Of a stretch of 64,000 bases of DNA, positions 8,519-17,960 are shown piece by piece. The stretch is from Rhizobiaceae bacterium (GTDB taxonomy: Bacteria; Pseudomonadota; Alphaproteobacteria; Rhizobiales; Rhizobiaceae): assembly GCA_023953845.1 (NCBI GenBank), contig JAMLJC010000001.1:4164501-4228500 (forward strand), in the 5' to 3' direction. The notes under the pieces were generated by a model. It was not told where the DNA came from. It did no database searches and saw only the letters and a list, made by a program, of their open reading frames with translations. How positions within the stretch are numbered: position 1 is the first letter of the stretch; every line of letters starts with the position of its first letter. A program made the position numbers and the translations under genes.

Positions 8519-8548
8519 AGGCCGTTGCGCGCAGGCGCAGCGGCCTTT
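8519..8548 (+). terminator. Rho-independent terminator between glsB-like gene and lipA
   Basis: A 12-bp stem with one G-T pair (8519-8530 with 8535-8546) and a GCAG loop is followed by TTCGTTTG. It marks the likely end of the PDH-cluster transcript. Confidence 0.7.
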
Positions 8549-8648
8549 CGTTTGTGCTGCAAAGCTATTACATCGGGCGTATTCTGCTTGAGCGTCGCGA
8601 ATGCGCGCCGAGCTCGAACTGAAGCAATTTGAAGGGCGAAAAGCCTCC

Positions 8649-9611
8649 ATGGTTACTGTAGTCGATATGGTTGCACAGCCCCGGCCACGCCATCCGGAGA
8701 AGGCGCACCGACCGGATCAGGAAGTGCTGCGCAAGCCGGACTGGATTCGCGTGCGCGCGCCGGTCTCGAAGGGCTATTCGGAAACGCGCGAGATCGTGAA
8801 GTCGCACAAGCTGGTGACGGTGTGCGAGGAGGCCGGCTGTCCGAACATCGGCGAGTGCTGGGACAAGAAGCACGCCACCTTCATGATCATGGGCGAGATC
8901 TGCACCCGCGCCTGCGCCTTCTGCAATGTCGCGACCGGCATCCCTACTGCGCTCGATCCGAACGAGCCCGAAAGCGTGGCCAGCGCCGTCGCGACGATGG
9001 GGCTGACGCATGTCGTCATCACTTCGGTCGACCGGGACGATCTGGACGATGGCGGCGCGCAGCACTTCGCCGATGTGATCCACGCCATCCGCCGCACCGC
9101 GCCGGGCACCACGATCGAGATTCTGACGCCCGACTTCCTCCGCAAGGAAGGAGCGCTGGAGGTGGTGGTCGCTGCGAAACCCGACGTGTTCAACCACAAT
9201 CTGGAGACGGTTCCGTCGAAATATCTCAAGGTGCGCCCGGGAGCGCGCTACTTCCATTCCGTGCGGCTGCTGCAGCGGGTGAAGGAACTTGATCCGTCGA
9301 TCTTCACCAAATCCGGTATCATGGTGGGGCTCGGCGAGGAGCGCAACGAGGTGCTGCAATTGATGGACGATCTACGCATCGCCGATGTCGATTTCATCAC
9401 CATCGGCCAATATCTGGCGCCCTCGCGGAAGCACCACGCGGTGATGAAGTTCGTGACGCCCGACGAATTCAGGTCTTACGAGACGATCGCCTACACCAAG
9501 GGTTTCCTGATGGTCGCGTCCAGCCCGCTGACGCGCTCGTCGCACCATGCCGGCGAGGATTTCGCGCGGCTGCGCGCGGCGCGCGAGGCGCAGCTCCAGA
9601 AGGCGGGATAG
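8649..9611 (+). CDS. lipA: Lipoyl synthase
   Basis: A 320-residue radical-SAM enzyme that inserts two sulfurs into octanoyl groups on lipoyl domains, such as those on PdhB and PdhC encoded just upstream. The auxiliary cluster motif CEEAGCPNIGECW (three Cys) is near residue 58 and the radical-SAM motif CTRACAFC near 84. RSSYHAGE-type end motif is seen as RSSHHAGEDF near 297. The open frame extends to 8601, but ATG at 8649 is chosen because it matches the usual rhizobial N-terminus (MVTVVDMVAQPRPRHPEKAH) and has GAAGGGCG upstream. The next gene starts 11 bases after the stop, so the two form an operon. Confidence 0.96.
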   Translation: MVTVVDMVAQPRPRHPEKAHRPDQEVLRKPDWIRVRAPVSKGYSETREIVKSHKLVTVCEEAGCPNIGECWDKKHATFMIMGEICTRACAFCNVATGIPTALDPNEPESVASAVATMGLTHVVITSVDRDDLDDGGAQHFADVIHAIRRTAPGTTIEILTPDFLRKEGALEVVVAAKPDVFNHNLETVPSKYLKVRPGARYFHSVRLLQRVKELDPSIFTKSGIMVGLGEERNEVLQLMDDLRIADVDFITIGQYLAPSRKHHAVMKFVTPDEFRSYETIAYTKGFLMVASSPLTRSSHHAGEDFARLRAAREAQLQKAG

Positions 9612-9622
9612 CCGCATCCGCC

Positions 9623-10075
9623 ATGCCGCAATTCGAGACGACGCGGCGCGTGCTCCATGCTGCGGACCAGATGTTCGCGCTGGTTGCCGACGTCGAGAAA
9701 TATCCGGAGTTCCTGCCGCTCTGCGAGGCGCTGACGGTCCGTTCGCGCAAGGAGCGGGACGGGCGTGCCATTCTCGTTGCCGACATGACGGTCGGCTATA
9801 AGGCGATCCGCGAGACCTTCACCAGCCAGGTGCACCTGAAGCCCGCCGAGCGGACGATCGAGGTGAAGTATCTCGACGGGCCGTTCAAATATCTGAGCAA
9901 TGTCTGGCGTTTCGAGCCGACGGCGGATGGCGGCTGCGACGTTCGGTTTTTCATCGACTACGAGTTCAAGAGCCGCATTCTGGGCGCCGTCATGGGCGCC
10001 ATGTTCGACCGCGCTTTCCGCATGTTCACCGATGCGTTCGAGAAACGGGCGGCGGAGGTCTACGGCGCGGTGTGA
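9623..10075 (+). CDS. COQ10/RatA-type START (SRPBCC) domain protein
   Basis: A 150-residue single-domain protein of the polyketide-cyclase/START superfamily. MPQFETTRRVLHAADQMFAL and the VEKYPEFLPLCEAL motif are characteristic of the COQ10/RatA branch (the bacterial homologue of the mitochondrial ubiquinone-binding protein). In alphaproteobacteria it normally sits directly after lipA, as here. Annotation pipelines often call the family toxin RatA; the ubiquinone-chaperone role fits its mitochondrial relatives better (inference). It ends one base before the convergent cinA stop. Confidence 0.88.
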   Translation: MPQFETTRRVLHAADQMFALVADVEKYPEFLPLCEALTVRSRKERDGRAILVADMTVGYKAIRETFTSQVHLKPAERTIEVKYLDGPFKYLSNVWRFEPTADGGCDVRFFIDYEFKSRILGAVMGAMFDRAFRMFTDAFEKRAAEVYGAV

Positions 10076-10076
10076 G

Positions 10077-10574
10077 TCAGTCGCCCTTTCTCGATAGCGC
10101 CTCGATCCCCATCTCAAGCGCGACCCTGACGGTTTCCTCGCGGATGTAGGACCTTCCGCGGTTCTCGAACAGGCGCTTTTCGGCTACCGGTTTCTCGCCT
10201 TCGAGCGCGAGGCCGAACCAGACGAGCCCGACCGGCTTTTCGGCGGAGCCGCCATCCGGACCCGCGACCCCTGTTACGGCGAGCGTGATGCCGGCGCGCG
10301 AGTTTCTGAGCGCCCCGACAGCCATTTCAATCGCGGTCTCGCGCGATACCGCGCCGTGCTTGTCCAGCGTTTCCTTCCGCACGCCAAGCATGTCCATCTT
10401 GGCCTCGTTGGAATAGGTGACGAAGCCGCGATCCACCATGGATGACGAGCCGGGAATGTTGGTGAGCAGCGCGATGATCTTGCCGCCCGTGCAGCTTTCC
10501 GCGGTCGCGGTCAGCATCTTCTTCGCGTGGCACGCTTTCAGGAAGCGGTCGGCAAGTTCATCCATATCGGTCAT
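10077..10574 (-). CDS. pncC: CinA C-terminal family protein, nicotinamide-nucleotide amidase
   Basis: A 165-residue stand-alone CinA C-terminal domain. The family deamidates NMN to nicotinate mononucleotide in pyridine-nucleotide recycling. The catalytic Ser/Thr region is TAESCTGGKI near residue 24, followed by GSSSMVDRGFVTYSNEAK and VTGVAGPDGG, all diagnostic. ATG is at 10574. It overlaps the ispDF stop by four bases (ATGA), so it is translationally coupled to ispDF. The open frame continues upstream but only inside ispDF. Confidence 0.92.
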   Translation of the reverse strand: MTDMDELADRFLKACHAKKMLTATAESCTGGKIIALLTNIPGSSSMVDRGFVTYSNEAKMDMLGVRKETLDKHGAVSRETAIEMAVGALRNSRAGITLAVTGVAGPDGGSAEKPVGLVWFGLALEGEKPVAEKRLFENRGRSYIREETVRVALEMGIEALSRKGD

Positions 10575-11785
10575 TCCGGCACTCCTCCGGGATAGATCAC
10601 GGTGGCTGTCGCGATGGCCGCGATGCCTTCTTCCCGACCGATAAAACCCAGATGCTCGTTTGTGGTTGCCTTGACCGAGATACGACTGGCATCGATCCCG
10701 AGCATGCCTGCGATGGCGGCCGCCATGGCGGCGCGGTGCGGGCCGATCTTCGGAGCCTCCGCTATGAGCGTCACATCGGCATTCGCTATGCGCCCGCCGC
10801 TTTCGCGCACGATGCGCGCCGCATGTTCGAGGAAAATCCGCGATGCCGCGCCTTTCCACTGCGGATCGGAAGGCGGGAAATGCGAGCCGATGTCGCCCGC
10901 GCCGCAAGTTGCCAGCAGCGCGTCGGTGAGCGCATGGAGGGCGACATCGGCGTCCGAATGGCCGGACAGTTTCTTGCCGTGCGGAATCCTGACTCCGCAA
11001 AGCCAGACGTGGTCGCCCGGTTCGAAGGAATGGACGTCGTAGCCGTTGCCGGTGCGCACATCCGGGAAATGTGTCCCGCCGAAGAGGCGCTGATCGGCCA
11101 TGTCGATATCCTTTGCCCAGGTGAGCTTCACATTGTCCGGTGAGCCGTCCACCAGCCTGACCGGTAGTTTTGCCCACTCCGCGATCGCCGCGTCGTCGGT
11201 GAAATCCGACCTGCCGGCGCGTGCCGCCTCGATATGCGCCGCGTGGATCGACTGGAACGGGAAACCCTGCGGCGTCTGCGCTGCGAAAAGACCGTCGCGG
11301 GAAATCGTCTCCGCCACCATGCCGCTCTCGTCGCCGCGTTTCAGCGTGTCGGAGACGGGCAACACCGGCAGGGCGCCGCAGCGCTCACCGATCGTGCCGA
11401 TGGTCCGCGCGATCATCGCGGCATCCACGAACGGCCGTGCGGCGTCGTGGATCAGAACTTTGGATGGTGCGATGTCATGCAGCGCCTGAAGGCCGGCGAG
11501 CACAGATGCTTGCCGTGTTGCCCCGCCTTCGACCAGCATCAACCGCCCGGCGGCGTCGCCAAGCGCGGCATCGGCAAGAGCCCGGTGATCCGGGTGGATG
11601 ACGACAGCTACTACGTCGACATCCGGATGCGACAGGAATGCGTCGACGCTTCGCGCCAGAATCGCTTTGCCGCCTATGGCCCGGTATTGCTTCGGCAAAT
11701 CGCCGCCGACGCGTTCGCCTCGCCCCGCCGCGACGATCACCGCCGCGACTTTTGTGTTTCGGCTGTTGGACACAGAGCTTGTCAT
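10571..11785 (-). CDS. ispDF: Bifunctional IspD/IspF, MEP-pathway enzyme
   Basis: A 404-residue fusion of two isoprenoid enzymes. Residues about 12-230 are the CTP:methylerythritol-4-phosphate cytidylyltransferase (IVAAGRGERVGGDLPKQYR nucleotide-binding start, then HDAARPFV and AQTPQGF). Residues about 245-404 are the 2-C-methyl-D-erythritol 2,4-cyclodiphosphate synthase (GNGYDVHSF metal-binding Asp-x-His, HSDADVALHALTDALL, FPPSDPQWKGA). The fused form is common in alphaproteobacteria; separate ispD and ispF are usual elsewhere. It is divergent from dusB, with a 136-base shared region. Confidence 0.97.
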   Translation of the reverse strand: MTSSVSNSRNTKVAAVIVAAGRGERVGGDLPKQYRAIGGKAILARSVDAFLSHPDVDVVAVVIHPDHRALADAALGDAAGRLMLVEGGATRQASVLAGLQALHDIAPSKVLIHDAARPFVDAAMIARTIGTIGERCGALPVLPVSDTLKRGDESGMVAETISRDGLFAAQTPQGFPFQSIHAAHIEAARAGRSDFTDDAAIAEWAKLPVRLVDGSPDNVKLTWAKDIDMADQRLFGGTHFPDVRTGNGYDVHSFEPGDHVWLCGVRIPHGKKLSGHSDADVALHALTDALLATCGAGDIGSHFPPSDPQWKGAASRIFLEHAARIVRESGGRIANADVTLIAEAPKIGPHRAAMAAAIAGMLGIDASRISVKATTNEHLGFIGREEGIAAIATATVIYPGGVPE

Positions 11786-11850
11786 CGTCCGGCCTTAATA
11801 CGCCGGATTGGGTTCCGCCAGCGTTTCCACGTTTGTCCGCTTCGTTCGCA

Positions 11851-11896
11851 GTTGCACATTGCGGAACGTGTGAAATCTGGTTAGAGAATGTGCAAC
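11851..11896. promoter_or_regulatory. Perfect 10-bp inverted repeat upstream of dusB-ntrBC
   Basis: GTTGCACATT (11851-11860) and AATGTGCAAC (11887-11896) form a perfect inverted repeat with a 26-base spacer, ending 25 bases before the dusB start. The half-sites contain TGCAC, the core of NtrC-type boxes, but the geometry differs from a single NtrC dyad. Possible operator for the dusB-ntrBC operon, or part of the ispDF promoter on the other strand. Confidence 0.45.
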
Positions 11897-11921
11897 GCGT
11901 GGCAGTGCTTGGTTTTTATGC

Positions 11922-12947
11922 ATGTTGGATCTCGACAAACTCGCTGAACCCCTTGGCGTAGGGCCTGTGACGATCCAGAACCGTGTGTTTCAGGCTCCGA
12001 TGTCGGGTGTGACCGACGAGCCGATGCGGCGTCGAGCCTATGCGCACGGCGCCGGCCTCGTGGTTTCCGAGATGGTCGCCAGCGGCGAGTTGGCGAAAGG
12101 GCGCGGCGATACGGAGCGGCGCATCCGCCGTTCGGGACTCCCCGTGCATATGGTGCAACTCGCCGGAAGGGACGCCGGACTCATGGCCGAGGCCGCGGCG
12201 ATCGCGGAAGGCGAAGGCGCCGACATCATCGACATCAATATGGGCTGCCCGGCCAAGAAGGTGACGGGCGGCTATTGCGGCTCGGCGCTGATGCGCGACC
12301 TCGATCACGCGGTTCGGCTGATCGACGCGGTCGTCGGCGCCGTCCGGGTCCCGGTCACGGTGAAGATGCGACTCGGCTGGGACGAGAACGCGCTCAATGC
12401 GCCGGAACTGGCGCGCCGCGCCGAGCAGGCCGGCGTCGCAATGGTCACGGTGCATGGACGCACGCGCTGCCAGTTCTACAAGGGCGCAGCCGACTGGCAT
12501 GCGATCCGCGCCGTGAAGGAGGCCGTATCCATCCCTGTCGTCGCCAATGGCGACGTGCAGACGCCGGCCGATGCGCGAACCCTGCTGGAACGGTCGGGCG
12601 CCGATGCGGTCATGGTCGGTCGCGCGCACTATGGTGCGCCATGGGCCTCGGCCGCAATCGCCGCCGCCGCTGCGGGAGACGCTGCGCATGGCGTGCCGCG
12701 AACCGCCGCCGAACTCGCCGACTACGTCGTCGCGCATTACGAGGACATGCTTGCGCTCTATGGCGTCGAGAGCGGCGTCAGGCAGGCGCGCAAGCATCTC
12801 GGCTGGTATCTTGATCGTCGTGCGCCCGCTGTTTCGGAGGCGCTGCGCCGTGCCGTGATGACATCGTTCGAGCCGGCGCTGGTGATCGCTTACCTGCGTG
12901 AGGCGTTTGCCGCGGGCGACCGCGAACCGGAGCGGATGGCAGCATGA
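11922..12947 (+). CDS. dusB: tRNA-dihydrouridine synthase, DusB/NifR3 type
   Basis: A 341-residue FMN enzyme that reduces specific tRNA uridines to dihydrouridine. APMSGVTDEPMRRRA near residue 27 is the start of the barrel, and INMGCPAKKVTGGYCGSAL near 107 carries the catalytic Cys. VKMRLGWD and VTVHGRTRCQFYKG bind FMN and RNA, and VVANGDV and GADAVMVGRA bind the phosphate. The gene is the ORF1/nifR3 partner of ntrBC long known from rhizobia and Rhodobacter. Its last four bases overlap the ntrB start, so expression is coupled to the nitrogen regulators. Confidence 0.95.
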   Translation: MLDLDKLAEPLGVGPVTIQNRVFQAPMSGVTDEPMRRRAYAHGAGLVVSEMVASGELAKGRGDTERRIRRSGLPVHMVQLAGRDAGLMAEAAAIAEGEGADIIDINMGCPAKKVTGGYCGSALMRDLDHAVRLIDAVVGAVRVPVTVKMRLGWDENALNAPELARRAEQAGVAMVTVHGRTRCQFYKGAADWHAIRAVKEAVSIPVVANGDVQTPADARTLLERSGADAVMVGRAHYGAPWASAAIAAAAAGDAAHGVPRTAAELADYVVAHYEDMLALYGVESGVRQARKHLGWYLDRRAPAVSEALRRAVMTSFEPALVIAYLREAFAAGDREPERMAA

Positions 12948-14080
12948 ACAACATGACGCCGAATGCCAGCATGCGGGACGCCGCCCAGATCGTTCTCAAC
13001 ACGATCCGCCGCCCTGTCATCATGGTGGGGCCGGACGGCTTCATCACCTTCGCGAACGCTGATGCGGAAGATTTCTTCCGGTCGAGCGCGAACGTTCTGG
13101 CGCGCAATTCGCTGGCGAAGCTGGTTCCGTTCGGCAGTCCGCTGCTGCAACTCGTCGAGCAGGTGCGCGAGCGGCGCGCGCCGGTGAACGAATATCGCGT
13201 CGACGTTTCCTCGCCACGGCTCGGCGTTGAGAAGGTGGTCGACCTCTATGCCGCCCCGGTCCCCGAATTTCCGGGGTCGGTCGTCATCATGTTCCAGGAG
13301 CGGTCCATGGCGGACAAGATCGATCGCCAGATGACCCACCGCGGCGCGGCGCGTTCGGTCACGGGCCTTGCCTCCATGCTCGCGCATGAGATCAAGAATC
13401 CGCTTTCCGGCATTCGGGGCGCGGCGCAACTGCTCGAACTGTCGGCCTCCGACGACGACCGCGCTCTGACCCGGCTCATCACCGACGAGACGGATCGTAT
13501 CGTGGCCCTTGTCGACCGCATGGAGGTGTTTTCGGACGAGCGGCCGGTCGACCGCTATCCCGTCAACATCCATGTGGTGCTCGACCATGTAAAGGCAATC
13601 GCTAAGACCGGTTTCGCCAAGGGCATCAAGATCATTGAGGAATACGACCCGTCGCTGCCGCCGGTCTACGCCAACCGCGACCAGTTGATCCAGGTCTTCC
13701 TCAATCTCGTGAAGAACGCCGCCGAAGCGATCGGCTCCGATCCGCAGGGCGAGATCACGCTCTCGACCGCGTTTCGACCGGGCATCCGTGTCTCTGTGCC
13801 CGGCACGCCGGAACGAGTGTCGCTGCCGCTGGAGTTCTGCGTGCGCGACAACGGGCCGGGCGTCTCCGACGATCTCCTCCCGATCCTCTTCGATCCTTTC
13901 ATCACCACGAAGCCCAACGGCTCGGGCCTCGGCCTCGCGCTGGTGGCGAAGATCGTCGGCGAGCATGGCGGGGTGATCGAATGCGATTCCTCCGCGCGCG
14001 GCACGCAGTTCCGCATCCTGATGCCCGCCTGGAAGGAAAACATGCCGACAGGCGACGAAGCAGACGGAGATCGCCAATGA
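12944..14080 (+). CDS. ntrB: Nitrogen-regulation sensor kinase NtrB
   Basis: A 378-residue soluble histidine kinase with no transmembrane segment. A PAS domain (about 15-125) is followed by the dimerisation and phosphotransfer helix with MLAHEIKNPLSGIRGAAQLL (phospho-His near residue 148) and the ATP-binding domain (NLVKNAAEAI, VRDNGPGVSDDL, GSGLGLALV). In the family, PII controls NtrB so that it phosphorylates NtrC when nitrogen is scarce and dephosphorylates it otherwise. It overlaps dusB by four bases at the start and ntrC by four bases at the end. The PII gene glnB is 30 kb downstream in this window. Confidence 0.96.
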   Translation: MNNMTPNASMRDAAQIVLNTIRRPVIMVGPDGFITFANADAEDFFRSSANVLARNSLAKLVPFGSPLLQLVEQVRERRAPVNEYRVDVSSPRLGVEKVVDLYAAPVPEFPGSVVIMFQERSMADKIDRQMTHRGAARSVTGLASMLAHEIKNPLSGIRGAAQLLELSASDDDRALTRLITDETDRIVALVDRMEVFSDERPVDRYPVNIHVVLDHVKAIAKTGFAKGIKIIEEYDPSLPPVYANRDQLIQVFLNLVKNAAEAIGSDPQGEITLSTAFRPGIRVSVPGTPERVSLPLEFCVRDNGPGVSDDLLPILFDPFITTKPNGSGLGLALVAKIVGEHGGVIECDSSARGTQFRILMPAWKENMPTGDEADGDRQ

Positions 14081-15534
14081 GCGTCCCTGGCCAGATCCTC
14101 GTTGCGGACGATGACGCGGCGATCCGCACCGTTCTCAATCAGGCGCTCAGCCGCGCGGGCCACGAGGTGCGTGTCACCTCCAACGCCGCCACGCTGTGGC
14201 GCTGGGTATCGTCCGGCGAAGGCGACCTCGTCATAACCGACGTGGTGATGCCGGACGGCAACGCATTCGACATGCTGCCGCGCATCAAGAAGGCGCGGCC
14301 GGAACTCCCTGTCATCGTCATGAGCGCCCAGAATACCTTCATGACGGCGATCCGGGCCTCTGAGACCGGGGCCTATGAATATCTGCCGAAGCCCTTCGAC
14401 CTGACGGAACTTCTCAACATTGTCTCGCGCGCTCTTGCGGAGCCGCGCCGGCCGCTGGCCGATGCGCGCGCCGAGGAGCAGCCCGATGTCATGCCGCTCG
14501 TGGGGCGGTCCGCCGCCATGCAGGACATTTATCGCATGCTGGCGCGCATGATGCAGACCGATCTGACCGTGATGATCACGGGCGAGTCCGGCACCGGAAA
14601 GGAGCTCGTGGCGCGGGCGCTGCATGAGTATGGCCGCCGCCGGAATGGGCCGTTCGTGGCCATCAACATGGCCGCCATTCCGCGCGACCTGATCGAGTCC
14701 GAGCTCTTCGGCCATGAGAAAGGCGCTTTTACCGGCGCGCAGAACCGTTCCACCGGCCGCTTCGAGCAGGCGGAAGGCGGTACGCTTTTCCTCGACGAGA
14801 TCGGCGACATGCCGATGGAGGCGCAGACACGTCTGCTGCGCGTCCTGCAGCAGGGCGAATACACGACCGTCGGGGGGCGGACGCCCATCAAGACGGATGT
14901 GCGGATCGTCGCCGCCACCAACAAGGATTTGCGCAATCTGATCAATCAGGGTCTCTTCCGCGAGGATTTGTTCTACCGGCTGAACGTGGTGCCGCTGCGG
15001 CTTCCCGCACTCCGGGAGCGTTCAGAGGATATTCCGGATCTCGTCCGGCATTTCTTCAAGCAGGGCGAGCAGGAAGGCCTTCAGACCAAGCGCATCATGC
15101 CGGCAGGCATCGAGCTGATGAAGCGTTACTCCTGGCCCGGCAATGTTCGCGAGCTGGAGAACCTTGTCCGGCGGCTGGCGGCGCTCTATCCGCAGGACGA
15201 GATTTCCGGCGAGATCATCGAATCGGAGCTCAAGACGGGGGTCACGCCCAGCGTGCAGGCGCCGCAGCTCATGCCTGAGAATCTCACCATCGGGCAGGCG
15301 GTGGAGCAACATCTCCAGCGCTACTTTGCGCTTTTCGATGGCGATCTGCCGCCGCCGGGTCTTTACGATCGCATTCTGGCGGAAGTGGAGTATCCGCTGG
15401 TGCTGGCCTGTATGACGGCCACCAGAGGCAACCAGATCAAGGCAGCCGAACTGCTGGGTCTCAATCGGAACACGCTGCGCAAGAAGATTCGCGAACTTGG
15501 CGTCAATGTGTACCGGGGCGCACGCCCGGCCTGA
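14077..15534 (+). CDS. ntrC: Nitrogen-regulation response regulator NtrC
   Basis: A 485-residue sigma-54 activator. The receiver domain (about 1-120) has the phospho-acceptor Asp in VITDVVMPDG near residue 54. The AAA+ domain (about 140-380) has Walker A GESGTGKELVARALHE, an intact GAFTGAQNRS loop that contacts sigma-54, and Walker B GGTLFLDEIGDMP. The C-terminal Fis-type helix-turn-helix is NQIKAAELLGLNRNTLRKKI near 455. ATG at 14077 overlaps ntrB by four bases; the longer open frame is inside ntrB. Likely targets in this window are glnII and glnB-glnA, which have sigma-54-type promoters. Confidence 0.96.
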   Translation: MSVPGQILVADDDAAIRTVLNQALSRAGHEVRVTSNAATLWRWVSSGEGDLVITDVVMPDGNAFDMLPRIKKARPELPVIVMSAQNTFMTAIRASETGAYEYLPKPFDLTELLNIVSRALAEPRRPLADARAEEQPDVMPLVGRSAAMQDIYRMLARMMQTDLTVMITGESGTGKELVARALHEYGRRRNGPFVAINMAAIPRDLIESELFGHEKGAFTGAQNRSTGRFEQAEGGTLFLDEIGDMPMEAQTRLLRVLQQGEYTTVGGRTPIKTDVRIVAATNKDLRNLINQGLFREDLFYRLNVVPLRLPALRERSEDIPDLVRHFFKQGEQEGLQTKRIMPAGIELMKRYSWPGNVRELENLVRRLAALYPQDEISGEIIESELKTGVTPSVQAPQLMPENLTIGQAVEQHLQRYFALFDGDLPPPGLYDRILAEVEYPLVLACMTATRGNQIKAAELLGLNRNTLRKKIRELGVNVYRGARPA

Positions 15535-15674
15535 GCAGCTGGGTCTCCGACGGCCATTTCACGCGATCGTCAGCGGAAATTATCGCGGATGAATGTCTCT
15601 GCGGCCGGGCTTTGTTGCAGAATCGCCACAATGTGTTGCATAGAATCAACGCAATTCCTTGGCGTCTTGAGTTG

Positions 15675-17960
15675 ATGGCAGTCCAGGCAGACACGATTCC
15701 GGCATCGCTTTTCCCACAAGGCTCGCAACTCGACCGTCGTCGTTTGCTGGCCCTGCCGGGCGTCGTTGCTATTGTCGGCGCGCTGGTGACGTCGGCGGTG
15801 TCCTTCGCCATCCTCATCGGCGTGACTCCGATCACGCCGAGCGAATCGACCACGCTGCTGCTGATCGCCATCAACAGTGTTTTCGTCCTGCTTCTGTCGG
15901 CGCTGATCGGCCGCGAGATTCATCGCATCTATATGTCGCGTCGCCGCGGCAAGGCGGCCTCGCGGCTTCACGTGCGCATCGTGGCGATGTTCGCGCTGGT
16001 GGCGGCCATCCCGGCCATTCTGGTGGCTGTCGTGGCGTCGATATCGCTGAATGTCGGGCTGGACCGCTGGTTCGAGATCCGTACAAAGACGATCGTCAGC
16101 TCATCCCTGTCGATCGCTGAGGCCTATGTGATCGAGAATGCGCGCAATCTCCAGGGAACGACGCTGTCCATGGCGAACTTCCTCAACCAGGCCCGCAGCG
16201 TCTACAATCTCGACCGGACAGGCTTCCGCGAGCTGATGACGCAGGAGGCGGTGGGCCGCGCGCTGGCGCATGCCGCGCTCATCAAGGCCGACGGCTCCTT
16301 CGTCATGCTGGCGGAAACACGTACCAATTTCGACATGCCGCAGCCGCCGATCGAAGCCGTGCAGCAGGCCGCCGACGGCAAGCCGGTACTGATCGAGCCG
16401 CGTACCCGCAACATCGTCGGCGCCGTGCTTAAGCTGCGCGAATTCCCCGATATGTATCTCTACACGATCCGGCTGGTCGATCCGGAAGTGATCCGCGCGC
16501 GGCAGATCGTCCGCGCCAATGTCGAAGACTACCGCGACCTTGAGGGCAGCCGCATTTCGACGCAGATCGCCTTCGCGCTGCTCTATCTCGGCCTTGTCCT
16601 CATCATCGTGCTGTCCGCGATCTGGACCGCCATCGCCGTCGCCGACCGCCTCGTCAGGCCGATCCGGCAACTGATCGGCGCGGCGGACGAGGTGGCGACC
16701 GGCAATCTCGATGTTTCGGTGCCGGTGCGGGCCACCGACGGGGACATGGCCTCGCTCAGCGACACGTTCAACAAGATGCTTTTCGAGCTGAAATCGCAGC
16801 GCAACGAGTTGCTGACGGCGAAGGATGTCATCGATGAGCGGCGGCGCTTCTCCGAGGCCGTGTTGTCGGGCGTGACCGCCGGCGTGATCGGCGTCGACGA
16901 GGACGGGACGATCACCATCGTCAACCGCTCCGCCGAGACGATGCTTGCGCTGCCGGCGGAGACGGCGGTCGGCCAGAACCTCTCGGTCCTGCTTCCGCAT
17001 ATCGGCCGCGTCTTCGAGATCGGCCGCAACAGCCAGCGCCCGGTCTACAGGGAGCAGGTGACGTTCTTCCGAAACCGGCTCGAGCGCACCTTCAACGTTC
17101 AGGTGACGATCGAGCAGGACGACGCCTCCAGCCGCGGCAAGGCCTATGTCGTGACCGTGGACGACATCACCGATCTGGTGCAGGCCCAGAGGTCCACCGC
17201 CTGGGCGGACGTGGCGCGGCGCATCGCGCACGAGATCAAGAATCCGCTGACGCCGATCCAGCTCTCCGCCGAGCGTATCCGCAGGCGCTACGGCAAGGTC
17301 ATCACCGAGGACCGCGAGGTGTTCGACCAGTGTACCGATACGATTATCCGGCAGGTGGCCGACATCGGGCGCATGGTCGATGAATTCTCGTCCTTCGCGC
17401 GCATGCCCAAGCCGGACATGCAGAAGGTCGATCTGCGCGAGCCGCTGCGCGAGGCGTCGTTCCTCGTCGAGGTCAGCCGTTCCGACATCGCGTTCGAGCG
17501 CGACTTCGGCGGCGAGCCGCTGATGGGGACGTTCGACACGCGTCTGCTGACGCAGGCTTTCGGCAACGTCGTCAAGAACGCCGCCGAGGCGGTCGAAGCG
17601 GCGGAGCGTGTCGCGGGCCAGCCGGGCGTCATCCGTATCCGCGCGTCGCAGGACGGCGAGACGATCCGCGTCGACGTCATCGACAACGGCAAAGGCCTTC
17701 CCCGCGAGAATCGCCAGCGACTTCTCGAGCCCTATATGACGACGCGTGAAAAGGGCACCGGCCTCGGCCTCGCCATCGTCAAGAAGATCATCGAGGACCA
17801 TGGCGGAACACTGGAACTCCACGATGCGCCGGAGGATTTCCACGGCGGCCGGGGCGCGATGATCAGCATTTTCCTTCCGGCGGGAGTGCCCGCCGCTTCG
17901 GCGGCAGGCGCGAAGGAGAGGGAACCGAAGCAGGAAGAACAGGTCGCAGATGGCATCTGA
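15675..17960 (+). CDS. ntrY: Membrane sensor histidine kinase NtrY
   Basis: A 761-residue membrane kinase. Four predicted transmembrane segments fall near residues 24-50, 65-85, 108-135 and 300-330, with a large extracytoplasmic loop between the third and fourth. After them come HAMP (VADRLVRPIRQLIGAADEV), PAS, the phospho-His box ARRIAHEIKNPLTPIQLSAE and the ATPase domain (NVVKNAAEAV, DNGKGLPREN, GTGLGLAIVKK). ATG at 15675 is chosen because the upstream extension (open from TTG at 15612) has no better ribosome-binding site; the start is uncertain. It overlaps ntrX by 11 bases. NtrY/NtrX respond to nitrogen, redox and envelope cues in alphaproteobacteria. Confidence 0.94.
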   Translation: MAVQADTIPASLFPQGSQLDRRRLLALPGVVAIVGALVTSAVSFAILIGVTPITPSESTTLLLIAINSVFVLLLSALIGREIHRIYMSRRRGKAASRLHVRIVAMFALVAAIPAILVAVVASISLNVGLDRWFEIRTKTIVSSSLSIAEAYVIENARNLQGTTLSMANFLNQARSVYNLDRTGFRELMTQEAVGRALAHAALIKADGSFVMLAETRTNFDMPQPPIEAVQQAADGKPVLIEPRTRNIVGAVLKLREFPDMYLYTIRLVDPEVIRARQIVRANVEDYRDLEGSRISTQIAFALLYLGLVLIIVLSAIWTAIAVADRLVRPIRQLIGAADEVATGNLDVSVPVRATDGDMASLSDTFNKMLFELKSQRNELLTAKDVIDERRRFSEAVLSGVTAGVIGVDEDGTITIVNRSAETMLALPAETAVGQNLSVLLPHIGRVFEIGRNSQRPVYREQVTFFRNRLERTFNVQVTIEQDDASSRGKAYVVTVDDITDLVQAQRSTAWADVARRIAHEIKNPLTPIQLSAERIRRRYGKVITEDREVFDQCTDTIIRQVADIGRMVDEFSSFARMPKPDMQKVDLREPLREASFLVEVSRSDIAFERDFGGEPLMGTFDTRLLTQAFGNVVKNAAEAVEAAERVAGQPGVIRIRASQDGETIRVDVIDNGKGLPRENRQRLLEPYMTTREKGTGLGLAIVKKIIEDHGGTLELHDAPEDFHGGRGAMISIFLPAGVPAASAAGAKEREPKQEEQVADGI

